In this document: in pieces, positions 1 through 9,445 of the stretch
Position numbering within the stretch: the stretch's first letter is position 1
Layout of the letters: each line of letters begins with the position of its first letter
The notes under the pieces: generated by a model
Database searches by the model: none
The model's input: the letters and a program-made list of their open reading frames with translations, nothing else
What the model was told of the DNA's origin: nothing
Program-made: the position numbers and the translations under genes
Assembly (NCBI GenBank): GCA_003250275.1
Contig: QKGW01000561.1
Span: 1-33,416, forward strand
Reading direction: 5' to 3'
Source: Alphaproteobacteria bacterium
GTDB lineage: Bacteria > Pseudomonadota > Alphaproteobacteria > Rhodospirillales > Rhodospirillaceae
DNA length: 33,416 bases

Positions 1-10
1 CAAACACACC

Positions 11-43
11 AAGCGCCCGAACCCTCTCGTCCGGGCGCTTTCC
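11..43 (+). terminator. Rho-independent terminator of an upstream gene
   Basis: Positions 11-19 and 32-40 form a perfect 9-bp inverted repeat (AAGCGCCCG / CGGGCGCTT) around a 12-nt loop, followed by a short T-rich stretch. It probably ends a gene lying left of the window and insulates the tRNA that follows. Confidence 0.65.
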
Positions 44-63
44 TCTTCAGCATAGACCCTTCC

Positions 64-140
<77 letters not shown>

Positions 141-148
141 AATATATC

Positions 149-184
149 AACGCCTTAGCTGAGAAATCGGCTGAGGCGTTTTTC
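149..184 (+). terminator. Rho-independent terminator after tRNA-fMet
   Basis: AACGCCTTAGC pairs with GCTGAGGCGTT (one G-T pair) across a loop containing TGAGAAATCG, and the stem ends in a TTTTT run. It lies about 8 nt after the tRNA CCA end and is the natural terminator of the single-tRNA transcript. Confidence 0.85.
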
Positions 185-333
185 GTTGCGGAAGCACAGC
201 GGAAGCAGCGGCGGCGGGGGACGAGGAGCCCCCTAGCGCAACGCTGCTCCATCGCCGTCAGCGAGGCAGTTTGAGGTGGATTGAAAAGAAGGGGCGGGAG
301 GTTTCAGGAGTTGCTTCCGGGCACCAGCAACAG

Positions 334-2451
334 CTATTCGCCGCCTTTGGCTGTGACGACCTCGTCGGGAGTGATCCCATCGAAGAAGAACTTGACGACG
401 TACCTATCGAACGGCCCGAGCGACTTGATTGCGAGAACCGCCTCTAGGCCGAGGCGATTGAAGCGTTCGAGCGCTGCTAAGAGATCCATCTCTGGATCAA
501 GGAAATTGATGAGCCCTGCCGCGTGAATTTTCTTCGAGATCATGCGCGGAAGCCCGTACTCCTCAAGATGATAGACGGCGCTCGGCAAAAATGCCCGACT
601 CATGCGTACGATAAAGGGAGAGATATCGACTGACGAATTGACGATCATTTTATGAAGCTCGTTTGCGTCGCTAAGAAGGGCTGACAGCTTGAACGTGATC
701 GTTCGCTCTAGCTTGAAAAAGTCGTCAATGTCGATATCGCGCCGCTTTAGGCGGGAGAGAAGACTGGGGAGGTCTATCTCCCAATTGTAGGCAATAACCT
801 TCGTGGCCTCTACGAGCTTGCTGAATTGAGTTTCCCAATTACCCGGTTTAAGTCTAAGTATTTTATAGAGCATCGTGCCCCAATGTTCGGGGTTATTCGA
901 ATTCAGATACCCAAATCCGCGCCAGTCGTCGCGGTTCTTATTCATGTCATTCGCGAGGCGCAGCAAAAAATCTGCATCGCTATCTTGCAGCAAATTTTCT
1001 CGCCGAACGCGTTCAAAGTTGTCCGCGCCGATGATCGATGACATCTGGGTTCTGTACTCAATGATTCGTTCGATTTGCCTATCGGTGAGCGAATCCGCGT
1101 CTTGATATTCGTCCAATGTGCCCAGGAGTTCTTCAGGAAATTCGATCTCCAGTTGGGTGTCTTCAGATGTAGGAGGGGTGTCGAGAAGGAATATATTCCC
1201 GACGAAGTATTTAAACATCCGTCCTCCTCGGCCGATAATATTTTTATACGTAAAATTCTTCAGGTTTGATTGTCCGAGCTTGCTTTTCCAAATTATTACG
1301 TTCTGAGCGGACGTATTTACGCCCTCGATAATTGATGATGTGGATACAATGCTATCAAAGCCATCAGGATACTCAAAAAGACGTATTTGGAGCTGGCTCA
1401 GACACCGATGCATGCGTCCATTATGGACGCCGATCGCTCGGTCAACTAAATCGGCCAAAATCCAGTCTGGTTGATAGTTGTGGCGTAGCCATTTCGCGAA
1501 GGCGCTGGTGTATAAGCGGTCAACGGGGGCGATTTTAGAAATGGCGATTGTGGAGATTTTCGCGATCTCGGTGTAGGTGCCCGCATATACCAACGATTTC
1601 TGATTTCCGGATGAAATCAGATCGATGAGTATGCGGCCCTTCTTCTCCTCGTTTCCATTAATATCCTTGTAGAGTTCTTTGATGTCCAGATAAACAGTGT
1701 TGAAATCAAGTAGCTCAACGAACTCCATATCTCGCGTAAACGCGTTATCACCGAGCGTCTTTATATTGGGGGCTAGGTAGTAGCGTTGCTTCGCTTTCTT
1801 TGATAGCCGCAGGATTGCCTTGATGAGCGAGGGGGCGCGATCTCGATCATGTGCTTGGCTTGCCTTGTAGAATTCATCGACAACCAGTAAGTCTATCGTC
1901 TGAAGTGCGGAGATGTATCCAAAGGCACGCTCCTGCGGGAATATCAGGATGTTCTTTGGTCCGAGGCGCGTTTCTGGCGCGGTGACGATTGTGTACTGTT
2001 CGGAGAATTTCTTGAATATCCGTCGACGTGTTTCATCCATTAGGGCGATAGTAGGGACGATGATCACGACATTGTCGGGCTGCTTTGCTGCGATGAATGC
2101 ATCAATGATAAAGCTCTTGCCAAAGCTGGTCGGAGCGCTTACGGCGATGCTTTTCCCATCGAGAAGTTTAGCGAGAACACTCGACTGTTCGCGATGCAGG
2201 GTTGCGACGCGTCTCCCGACATCGACCGCGAACGCCTGATGAACAAATTTCTGATCCCATGATGCATTCGAGAGCTGTAAATAAGGAAATAATCCGGTCG
2301 CCCGGATCATCTGATTTACAACCGGAGGATAGGCGGTCTCCGTGAGGGCGAGATCGGCAAGGAGACGTATCAGGAGATTTCTCGCCTCAACTTCGTTTTT
2401 CGATGAGAGGAGGTGATTTATTTCATGGCAAGTTTCAAAAGCGTCCATCAT
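334..2451 (-). CDS. hamB: Hachiman defence helicase HamB
   Basis: This 705-aa protein is a superfamily 2 helicase of the Ski2-like kind found as HamB in Hachiman anti-phage systems. Visible motifs: Walker A around residues 105-113 (SAPTSFGKS, Lys112), motif Ia (IVPTIALMDE), a DEFY box at 192-195 in place of DEAH, motif V (STSSIIEGVNTS) and motif VI (NIIGRGGRMF). The C-terminal third is helical with no recognised domain. In the described system HamB loads on DNA and holds the HamA nuclease in check until activation. Start ATG 2451 is the first of two adjacent Met codons, has AAGGGG upstream, and overlaps the hamA stop by 4 nt (ATGA), so the two are translationally coupled. Codon use is visibly AT-richer than the sulfur genes to the right, consistent with acquisition by transfer. 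Confidence 0.88.
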   Translation of the reverse strand: MMDAFETCHEINHLLSSKNEVEARNLLIRLLADLALTETAYPPVVNQMIRATGLFPYLQLSNASWDQKFVHQAFAVDVGRRVATLHREQSSVLAKLLDGKSIAVSAPTSFGKSFIIDAFIAAKQPDNVVIIVPTIALMDETRRRIFKKFSEQYTIVTAPETRLGPKNILIFPQERAFGYISALQTIDLLVVDEFYKASQAHDRDRAPSLIKAILRLSKKAKQRYYLAPNIKTLGDNAFTRDMEFVELLDFNTVYLDIKELYKDINGNEEKKGRILIDLISSGNQKSLVYAGTYTEIAKISTIAISKIAPVDRLYTSAFAKWLRHNYQPDWILADLVDRAIGVHNGRMHRCLSQLQIRLFEYPDGFDSIVSTSSIIEGVNTSAQNVIIWKSKLGQSNLKNFTYKNIIGRGGRMFKYFVGNIFLLDTPPTSEDTQLEIEFPEELLGTLDEYQDADSLTDRQIERIIEYRTQMSSIIGADNFERVRRENLLQDSDADFLLRLANDMNKNRDDWRGFGYLNSNNPEHWGTMLYKILRLKPGNWETQFSKLVEATKVIAYNWEIDLPSLLSRLKRRDIDIDDFFKLERTITFKLSALLSDANELHKMIVNSSVDISPFIVRMSRAFLPSAVYHLEEYGLPRMISKKIHAAGLINFLDPEMDLLAALERFNRLGLEAVLAIKSLGPFDRYVVKFFFDGITPDEVVTAKGGE

Positions 2452-3371
2452 TTTTGCCCCTTGTAGAAGGTCACGGCCTTCACGAAGGCATCGACAATCT
2501 TCTCTTTGCTAGGGACGGGAAAGAGAATTATATGAAAGTTGATGTCACTGTATTTGTGAACGGCGCCAGACGCGGAGATTTGCTTTAAGAAATAGGCTTG
2601 TGCTCGCTCTTTGTGAAAGGCGATTATCTCGGCTTTATATGACTCAGTGAGGTCCTTCGCTTTAGACGTAAGCGCACATTCGTGTAATAATAGAATGGGT
2701 ATATGGATCTTGGGTTTTAGGCCGTCGATGGATTCTCTGTTGTCCAAAGCGGCCTTAATCTTGGTTCGTAGAGCGGTCGTGAGAGGTAAGCCATCAAGGT
2801 CTGAAACGCTCGTAATAATAGCGTTTTCCTTTTTGAGCTTATCTGTCGTTAACGAGTTGATTACCGACGTTACAATGGAATCGAGGCGATAGTCGGAGAT
2901 TGAATTGTAGAATTTAGCTTCACCGAACCACAGTGTGAAGTCATCTCCATCTACAACGATGTGAACACTGTCAGCGCCTTTGGCGTTATCTTGGGCGTTC
3001 TGCTTGTAGAAAATCTTCGGGACAACGGGGAGTGCTCCGAAGTGATGTCGCATTAAGCCGTAGAGAAAAACCTCGGCTATCTCACTTCCCTGGCCAATCG
3101 TATCGTTATCCGTAAGCCGGAGGTTTTGAGCCGCAGCAATGAGGGTGCTGTGGCTCTGGTCAACGAGAGCTGAGCGCTCTCTCTCAGACAACGCTGTCTG
3201 GGCGATATTGTCCCACAAATAGCTTTGGAACTTTGGGTAGCGCCAATTTGAATCTTCAAAGTCATTGATTAGGCTGAGAATTCGCTTCTTGACTACGCCA
3301 ATCAGCTCGGGCGCAGAAGAGATGCTAGCGAGTGTGTCGTCAACGAGAACTTCGAATGATAGTCCGGCCAT
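2448..3371 (-). CDS. hamA: Hachiman effector nuclease HamA (DUF1837)
   Basis: This 307-aa protein has the HamA/DUF1837 layout: a helical N-terminal half, then a PD-(D/E)XK-like core. The putative active-site residues are Asp134 in GADSVH and Glu151/Lys153 in FGEAKFY; Glu100 may contribute. In known Hachiman systems HamA is a nuclease kept inactive by HamB and released on infection to degrade DNA. The gene order hamA-hamB with an ATGA overlap is the canonical two-gene arrangement. A purine-rich GGGGGGA lies about 9 nt before ATG 3371. The catalytic residues look intact, so the system is probably functional. That HamA and HamB act together is established for the family; activity in this strain is inferred. 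Confidence 0.88.
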   Translation of the reverse strand: MAGLSFEVLVDDTLASISSAPELIGVVKKRILSLINDFEDSNWRYPKFQSYLWDNIAQTALSERERSALVDQSHSTLIAAAQNLRLTDNDTIGQGSEIAEVFLYGLMRHHFGALPVVPKIFYKQNAQDNAKGADSVHIVVDGDDFTLWFGEAKFYNSISDYRLDSIVTSVINSLTTDKLKKENAIITSVSDLDGLPLTTALRTKIKAALDNRESIDGLKPKIHIPILLLHECALTSKAKDLTESYKAEIIAFHKERAQAYFLKQISASGAVHKYSDINFHIILFPVPSKEKIVDAFVKAVTFYKGQK

Positions 3372-3641
3372 GATGCCGATCCCCCCGAACCGACGTGTGC
3401 TTATTCAACCTACCGCTTGGGGGAGTGCGTGTCTAGATAGCGAGCGCTGGATGGCGGCACGCAAGGGTGGCGCAACCACCAAGCCTCTTGAGGAACGGGT
3501 CACATTGATTACGGCGCGATCGCAGTCGGCTTATTTCGTGCGATATTGGCTGGTTCTAAGAATGTTGTCGTCGTTCGATCGCGCCGGTCTGTTCTGAGAG
3601 TGCCGGATTTTGCGGAATCCCGGGCAAGTGGCACTTAAGTT

Positions 3642-4400
3642 TCAGGCTATGAAATGTAGTCGCTGCTCCGCGCGCTCCCGGCTTTCGTGGAAGGTGTTGC
3701 CGGGTTCGGTGATCCTCCGGGCAAGGATGCCCGCGAGCTTCCTGGGGAAATCCACAAGCTCGGCTTCCGGGACGCCCATGGCAACCGATAGGCCAGCCAT
3801 CAATCCCTGGGTCTGCTGGAGGTAGATTTCGCACTGTTGGTCGCGGAACACCTCCCTCACTTGATCCGCACAGAGTCCCGAGCGGAACGCGAATAGACGC
3901 TCTTGGAGCGTTGCCTGTGCGGCATCCCAAAGCGGGTGTTGGGTCTGTCTGCTCACGTTGCTGTCTGTCTGGTGATGCTCGTGATAGCGGACCGTTTCCG
4001 CGATGTCCGTGTAAACGTCGCCGATTGCGCATTCAAAGTCTGCGAACGTGGTGATCAGTCTCCGCTCTTTCAGTTCTTTCTTTCCTGCGCGAAGCTCTAC
4101 CCGCCAAACGTTCGGCTTGGTGTGTCGGTTGATCCCCCAGACGTCGAACCAGAAGAACGCCTTCTTATCGATGGCCGCTTTGCGCTTGTCGTAGATGATG
4201 ACTTGGCGCCCCGGCATTTTGCCGACGGTCACGGATTCCAACCGGCGCCCGCGAATGACGGCGGAAGGCTGCATGTCCTTGGTTGAGGCGTTGCTTATCT
4301 CCCCAATGCGGACTGACTTTGGATCGGCTGGGCGCGACCACGTTTTCAAGATCGAGCGTGAAACCTCCCGGCATGAGGAAATCCATGGCGAAGTCGGCGC
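3642..4400 (-). pseudogene. Broken replication-initiator-like gene of a mobile element
   Basis: The main open frame (from a TTG at 4349) contains segments such as VGKMPGRQVIIYDKR and VWRVELRAGKKELKER, then a stretch ending NHPLWD-like (QHPLWDAAQ). These resemble Rep_trans-like replication proteins carried by alphaproteobacterial integrated elements. Its natural N-terminal part seems to lie in another frame: an ORF from 4386 reads [20 protein letters not shown] and merges with the main frame only if a frameshift occurs around 4290-4330. Further upstream the homology ends at the junction with the ABC-transporter fragment near 4397. The gene is therefore both truncated and frameshifted. Family assignment is from memory of the motif pattern, not from a search. 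Confidence 0.5.
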
Positions 4401-4711
4401 GGCGCTACCCCGACGAGTTTTCCGGCGGCCAGCGCCAGCGCATCGGCATCGCCCGGGCGCTGGTGCTGCGGCCCTCGTTGGTGGTGTGCGACGAGCCGGT
4501 TTCGGCGCTGGACGTTTCCGTCCAGGCGCAGATACTCAATCTCCTCGCCGAACTGAAGGAGGACTTCGGCCTCTCCTATCTGTTCATCTCCCACGACCTC
4601 GCGGTGGTGCGGCACATTTCCGACCGGGTGCTGGCGATGCGCGCCGGGCGGCTGGTGCCCGCCGATGATCCCGCCAGCCTCTGGCGGCCGCGCGCGGCGG
4701 CGCAAAACTAG
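4397..4711 (+). pseudogene. C-terminal remnant of an oligopeptide/glutathione ABC ATPase
   Basis: About 105 residues remain, starting near ARRYPDEF. They include the ABC signature [15 protein letters not shown], Walker B (LVVCDEP), the D-loop SALDVS and the H-loop His (FISHDLAVV). The wording [13 protein letters not shown] is typical of DppF/OppF/GsiA-type ATPases. Walker A and the first half are missing and do not occur elsewhere in the window. Homology stops at about 4397, where the AT-rich defence block begins. An ATG at 4376 or 4385 could start a short product, but it could not bind ATP. The natural stop and the next gene (12 nt downstream) are intact, so this was the last transporter gene of an operon that continued into the PLP lyase and the gamma-glutamyltransferase. 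Confidence 0.75.
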
Positions 4712-4723
4712 GACGATGCAGCG

Positions 4724-5917
4724 ATGACCATGAAAACCGCGACCCAGGCGATCCACGCAGGCGATGCGGAGGCGCGGCCGGGCGAGCCGATGGGCAGCCC
4801 GCTGGTGCCCGCCACCAGCTTCTTCGCCGATCCGGATGCCGTCGGCTTTTCCGCCAACGACCTCGGCGCGGCGATGCCGCACTTCTACTCGCGCTGGAGC
4901 AATCCCACGGTCGATCTACTGGAACGCCGCCTCGCGGCTCTCGACGGCGGCGAGGCGGCGCTCGCCTTCGCCAGCGGCATGGCGGCGGTGACCGGGCTGT
5001 TCCTCCACACCCTCGGCGCGGGAGACCATCTGGTGGTCTCCGACGTCTGCTACGCCGGGGTGGCGGAGCTGGCGCACGATATCCTGCCGCGCTACGGCAT
5101 CGCGGTGACGGCGGTGGACACCTCCGACCTTGCCGCGGTGGCGGCGGCGTTGCGGCCGGAGACCCGGCTGGTGCATATCGAGACGCCCGCCAACCCGATC
5201 CTGCGTCTCGCCGACATCGCCGCGATCGCGCGCCTTGCCCACGAGGCCGGGGCCAAACTCTCGGTGGACTCGACGATGGCAACGCCGGTCGCCACCCGGC
5301 CGATCGACTTCGGCGCCGATTTCGTCGTCCATTCCCTCACCAAATACGCCTGCGCCCACGGCGACGCCCTCGGCGGCGCGGTGATCGGCGGAGGGGAGGA
5401 GATCGCGGCGCTGCGCAAGGTCGCGGCGATCCACTTCGGCGGCGTCATCAACCCGTTCGCCGCGTGGCTGATCCTGCGCGGCCTCGAAACCCTGCCTCTG
5501 CGGATGGCGGCGCATCAGGCCAACGCGGCGGCGGTGGCGGAATTTCTCGGCAACCACCCGCGCGTGCGCCGGGCGTGGTGGCCGGGCTCGCCCGACCACC
5601 CGCAGCACGATCTCGCGCGTCGCCAGATGCGCAACTTCTCGGGCATGGTGGCGTTCTCCGCCGCCGACGGCGCGGCGCTGGCGCGGCAAATCGCCGACCG
5701 GGTGAAGGTGTTCGCCTACGCGGTCTCGCTCGGCAAGACCCGCAGCCTGATCTTTCACATTCCCGCCGAGGATCTGCTGCGGTCGTCCTTCCGTCTCGAA
5801 GGGCGTGCGGCGCAGGCCTATCGCGACTGGACGGGGGAGGGGACGTTCCGCGTCTCGGTGGGGCTGGAGGATCCGGCGGACCTGATCGCCGACCTCGACG
5901 CCGCCCTTTCCGGCTGA
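4724..5917 (+). CDS. Cys/Met-metabolism PLP lyase (cystathionine beta/gamma-lyase-like)
   Basis: This 397-aa protein belongs to the trans-sulfuration (Cys/Met_Meta_PP) family. It has the substrate-loop YSRWSNPT (residues 55-62), the SGMAA cofactor loop, Asp182 in LSVDSTMATP and the Schiff-base Lys207 in HSLTKYACAHGDA. The family splits or builds C-S bonds of cystathionine, cysteine, methionine or homocysteine with pyridoxal phosphate. The substrate cannot be told from sequence alone. The start at 4724 has AGGA about 9 nt upstream; an in-frame ATG lies 6 nt further on. The gene sits between a peptide-type ABC ATPase remnant and a gamma-glutamyltransferase homologue, so a beta-lyase acting on cysteine or Cys-conjugates released from glutathione-like peptides is a reasonable inference. 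The promoter once serving this operon may have been lost with the upstream truncation. Confidence 0.85.
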   Translation: MTMKTATQAIHAGDAEARPGEPMGSPLVPATSFFADPDAVGFSANDLGAAMPHFYSRWSNPTVDLLERRLAALDGGEAALAFASGMAAVTGLFLHTLGAGDHLVVSDVCYAGVAELAHDILPRYGIAVTAVDTSDLAAVAAALRPETRLVHIETPANPILRLADIAAIARLAHEAGAKLSVDSTMATPVATRPIDFGADFVVHSLTKYACAHGDALGGAVIGGGEEIAALRKVAAIHFGGVINPFAAWLILRGLETLPLRMAAHQANAAAVAEFLGNHPRVRRAWWPGSPDHPQHDLARRQMRNFSGMVAFSAADGAALARQIADRVKVFAYAVSLGKTRSLIFHIPAEDLLRSSFRLEGRAAQAYRDWTGEGTFRVSVGLEDPADLIADLDAALSG

Positions 5918-5932
5918 GCGAGGAGAGCCACC

Positions 5933-7522
5933 ATGGAGTATGCGCTTCCCTACGTTTCCGGCCGCCAGCCGGTGCTGGCCGCCAACGCCGTCGCGGCTTC
6001 GCAGCCGCTGGCGGCGCAGGCGGGATTGCGAATGCTGCTCAAGGGCGGCACCGCGGCCGACGCGGCGCTCGCCGCGGCGATGACCCTGACGGTGGTGGAG
6101 CCGACCGGCTGCGGCCTCGGCAGCGACGCCTTCGCGATCGTCTGGGACGGGTCCGAACTTCACGGCCTCAATGCCTCGGGCCGCTCCCCCGCCGGGTGGA
6201 CGCCCGAGCGCTTCGCCGGACTCGCGGCAATGCCCGAACGCGGCTGGGAAGCGGTGACGGTACCGGGCGCGGTCTCGGCTTGGGCGGCGCTGTCGCGCCG
6301 GTTCGGGCGTCTGTCCCTCGCCGAGGTCGCCGAGCCCGCGATCGCCTACGCGCGCGATGGCTTTCCGGTCTCGCCGACGATCGCCGGGTTGTGGGAGCGG
6401 GGTGGCAAGCTGCTCGCGGGTCAGCCCGGTTTCGCGGCCACCTTCCTGCCCGGCGGCCGTGCGCCGCGTCCGGGGGAGGTTTTCCGCAATCCCGACCTCG
6501 CCCGCAGCCTCGATGCGATCGCCGCGAGCGGCGGCGAGGATTTCTACCGCGGCGAACTGGCGGCGCGGATCGTCGCATCCGCCGCCGAGCACGGCGCGGC
6601 GTTGGACTCCGCCGATCTCGCCGATCACCGCGCCGATTGGTGCGGCACCTTGTCGCAGAGCTTCGGCGATGCCGAACTGCACGAAATCCCTCCCAACGGC
6701 CAGGGCCTCGCGGCGCTGATCGCGCTCGGCATCCTCGAACGCCTCGGTGCGCGGGATCTGGATCCGGACGGTGTCGAGAGCCTGCACCTGCAGATCGAGG
6801 CGATGAAGCTCGCCTTCGCCGACGCCGAGCGTTACGTCGCCGATCCGGAAGCGATGGCACTTCCCGCCGCCGCGCTTCTCGATTCCGCCTATTTCGACGC
6901 CCGCGCCGCGTTGGTCGACCGTCGCGCCGCCGGGTTGCCGAGCTTCGGCGCACCGCGGCCGGGCGGCACGGTCTATCTCACCGCCGCCGACGCCTCGGGG
7001 ATGATGGTGTCGTTCATCCAGTCCAACTACATGGGTTTCGGCTCCGGCGTGGTGGTGCCGGGCACCGGTATCTCGTTGCAGAATCGCGGCAACGGGTTCG
7101 TGTTGGCGGAAGGGTATGCCAACCGCGTCGGTCCGCGCAAACGGCCGTTCCACACCATCATCCCCGGTTTCCTGACGCGCGGCGGCGCCCCATGGGCGAG
7201 CTTCGGCCTGATGGGCGGAGCGATGCAGGCGCAAGGCCACGTGCAGATGGCGCTGCGCCTGGTCGGCGCCGGGCAAAATCCGCAGGCGGCGATCGACGCG
7301 CCGCGCTGGCGGGTGACCGGCGGGCTGGCGGTGGCGGTGGAGGCGGGTCTCCCCGCCGCCACCGTCGCCGCGCTCGCCGATCTCGGCCATCGGCTGACGG
7401 TCGAGCCGATGGTGCCGCAGAGCCCGTTCGGCGGCGCCCAGGCGGCGGTGCGGCTGCCCGGAGGCGGCGGCTACGTCGCCGGTTCCGACTGGCGCAAGGA
7501 CGGCGGCGTAGCTGGGTTCTGA
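5933..7522 (+). CDS. Gamma-glutamyltransferase-family protein
   Basis: This 529-aa protein aligns by eye with the Ntn-hydrolase gamma-glutamyltransferase family. It has N-terminal ANAVAASQPLAAQAGL, the glycine-rich KGGTAADAAL, and the autoprocessing site at GGTVYLT with candidate nucleophile Thr346. FIQSNYMGFGSGVVVPGTGI and LQNRGNGF follow in the small subunit. The GGTVYLT version is typical of YwrD-like/acylase-type members rather than classical periplasmic Ggt. There is no signal peptide, so it should act in the cytoplasm, cutting gamma-glutamyl amides such as glutathione after import. GAGGAGAG precedes ATG 5933 and the gap to the PLP lyase is 15 nt, so the two are one operon. It converges on metB with only 6 nt between stops and no obvious terminator. 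Confidence 0.85.
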   Translation: MEYALPYVSGRQPVLAANAVAASQPLAAQAGLRMLLKGGTAADAALAAAMTLTVVEPTGCGLGSDAFAIVWDGSELHGLNASGRSPAGWTPERFAGLAAMPERGWEAVTVPGAVSAWAALSRRFGRLSLAEVAEPAIAYARDGFPVSPTIAGLWERGGKLLAGQPGFAATFLPGGRAPRPGEVFRNPDLARSLDAIAASGGEDFYRGELAARIVASAAEHGAALDSADLADHRADWCGTLSQSFGDAELHEIPPNGQGLAALIALGILERLGARDLDPDGVESLHLQIEAMKLAFADAERYVADPEAMALPAAALLDSAYFDARAALVDRRAAGLPSFGAPRPGGTVYLTAADASGMMVSFIQSNYMGFGSGVVVPGTGISLQNRGNGFVLAEGYANRVGPRKRPFHTIIPGFLTRGGAPWASFGLMGGAMQAQGHVQMALRLVGAGQNPQAAIDAPRWRVTGGLAVAVEAGLPAATVAALADLGHRLTVEPMVPQSPFGGAQAAVRLPGGGGYVAGSDWRKDGGVAGF

Positions 7523-7528
7523 AAGGTA

Positions 7529-8710
<1,182 letters not shown>

Positions 8711-8810
8711 CTTCAGGCTCCTGTCGGTCGTTCCTGCGGCGAGGCGGCAATGGAGCGTCGCGCTTTCCGCAGGGTCATCGGGGGGACCACATCGCGAAAA
8801 GCTCTGTGGC

Positions 8811-8858
8811 GCTTTAGCATTGGTGACGCGGTGCAAGCTGCTCCCATCAAATCCCGCG
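8811..8858 (-). promoter_or_regulatory. SAM-II riboswitch aptamer upstream of metB
   Basis: Read on the minus strand, P1 is CGCGG (8858-8854) paired with CCGCG (8831-8827). L1 begins with the conserved GATTTG and ends in GCTTGCA (8838-8832). This pairs with the downstream TGC-TA-AAGC (8819-8811) in two helices, GCA:TGC and GCTT:AAGC, which gives the H-type pseudoknot of the SAM-II (metA) class. The 3' element TGCTAAAGCG is the recognisable consensus. SAM-II is known mainly from alphaproteobacterial methionine genes and turns them off when S-adenosylmethionine is abundant. Here the aptamer ends about 100 nt before the metB start, further than in compact SAM-II leaders, so the expression platform is not obvious. 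CCACA/TGTGG just after it could form part of it. Confidence 0.85.
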
Positions 8859-8902
8859 GGCCCGTTGCGGTGGGCCGGTCCGATGCGGTTCCCTGTGCGG
8901 CT

Positions 8903-9355
8903 TCAGATCTCCCAGGTCAGGCGGGACTGGGCGGCGCTCAGGATGCCGGCATGGGCGGTGCGCTTGCAGAGAGTCTCGACGCTCAGCGTGCTGAGCTGTT
9001 CGTCGAGCGTGGCTTCGAGCGCGGCCCACATCGGGCGAATTACCTGCGCGCCGATCTGTGAGATGGGGTCCTCATCTCCGGCGTCGGCTTTTTCATCCTT
9101 CTGCGCCGCGCGGACGATGTCGCCGACCGAAATCCGGCGGCGCTCCCGCGTCAGTCGATAACCGCCGCGCGGGCCGCGCACGCCCTGGAGGATGCCGTTG
9201 CGCACCAAAGCCTGCAAAGTCTGTTCGAGGTATCGGGCCGGAATGCCCTGGCGCTGGGTGATATCACGGCTCTGCACCGGCTCGCCGCCGCCGTTGAAGG
9301 CAATGTCGAGAACCGCCTCGATGGCGAACAGCGTCTTTTTCGATGGCTTCAGCAT
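8903..9355 (-). CDS. Rrf2-family transcriptional regulator (CymR-like, no Fe-S cysteines)
   Basis: This 150-aa protein has the Rrf2 winged helix: an N-terminal LFAIEAVLDIA helix, recognition region around residues 39-60 (IPARYLEQTLQALVRNGIL) and the wing GPRGGYRLTR. The three clustered cysteines that bind [2Fe-2S] in IscR and NsrR are absent; the only Cys is at 130. In this it resembles CymR, the cysteine-metabolism repressor of Firmicutes, which acts without a cluster. It lies between metB and a divergent methionine-aminotransferase-like gene, so a role in sulfur amino-acid control is likely but inferred. ATG 9355 is the family-typical start (MLKPSKKTLFAIE), with only a weak ribosome site. 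The stop lies 45 nt upstream of the SAM-II aptamer, so read-through into metB is possible. Confidence 0.85.
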   Translation of the reverse strand: MLKPSKKTLFAIEAVLDIAFNGGGEPVQSRDITQRQGIPARYLEQTLQALVRNGILQGVRGPRGGYRLTRERRRISVGDIVRAAQKDEKADAGDEDPISQIGAQVIRPMWAALEATLDEQLSTLSVETLCKRTAHAGILSAAQSRLTWEI

Positions 9356-9445
9356 GTGGCGCGACGATCCCGATGTATATTGCAGAATCAACTTTACAGA
9401 TGATACAGTGTTGAAATGAATTATCAACGCTAAAAACAGGTGAAA
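9356..9445 (+). promoter_or_regulatory. Divergent control region with inverted repeat (candidate Rrf2 operator)
   Basis: This 90-nt AT-richer gap separates the Rrf2 gene from the divergent aminotransferase. GTTGA (9410-9414) and TCAAC (9424-9428) form an inverted repeat with 9-nt spacing, and another TCAAC lies at 9388-9392. This could be an operator for the adjacent regulator, acting on both directions. The site is proposed from symmetry alone; no consensus for this regulator is known to me. Confidence 0.35.

Noticed and set aside
310-331. Hairpin GTTGCT...AGCAAC after hamB as its terminator
   Set aside because: The stem is only 6 bp with a 10-nt loop and no T-run on the minus strand.
281-526. 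Plus-strand frame over the hamB 3' end
   Set aside because: It starts from an alternative codon, has no motif, and runs opposite the conserved end of the helicase.
4380-4410. A duplicated tRNA 3' end (att site) at the right edge of the defence block
   Set aside because: No match to the last 20 nt of tRNA-fMet was found there, so classical site-specific tRNA integration is not supported by this edge.
4916-7390. Very long open frames opposite or out of frame to the lyase and gamma-glutamyltransferase genes (for example 824 codons on the minus strand)
   Set aside because: They are Arg/Gly/His-rich, without any recognisable motif, and mirror the codon periodicity of the real genes in this GC-rich DNA.
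9400-9414. Micro-ORF MIQC before the methionine-type aminotransferase as a Cys/Met leader
   Set aside because: Only four codons with a single Cys and no ribosome site; it overlaps the inverted repeat, and chance occurrence is likely.
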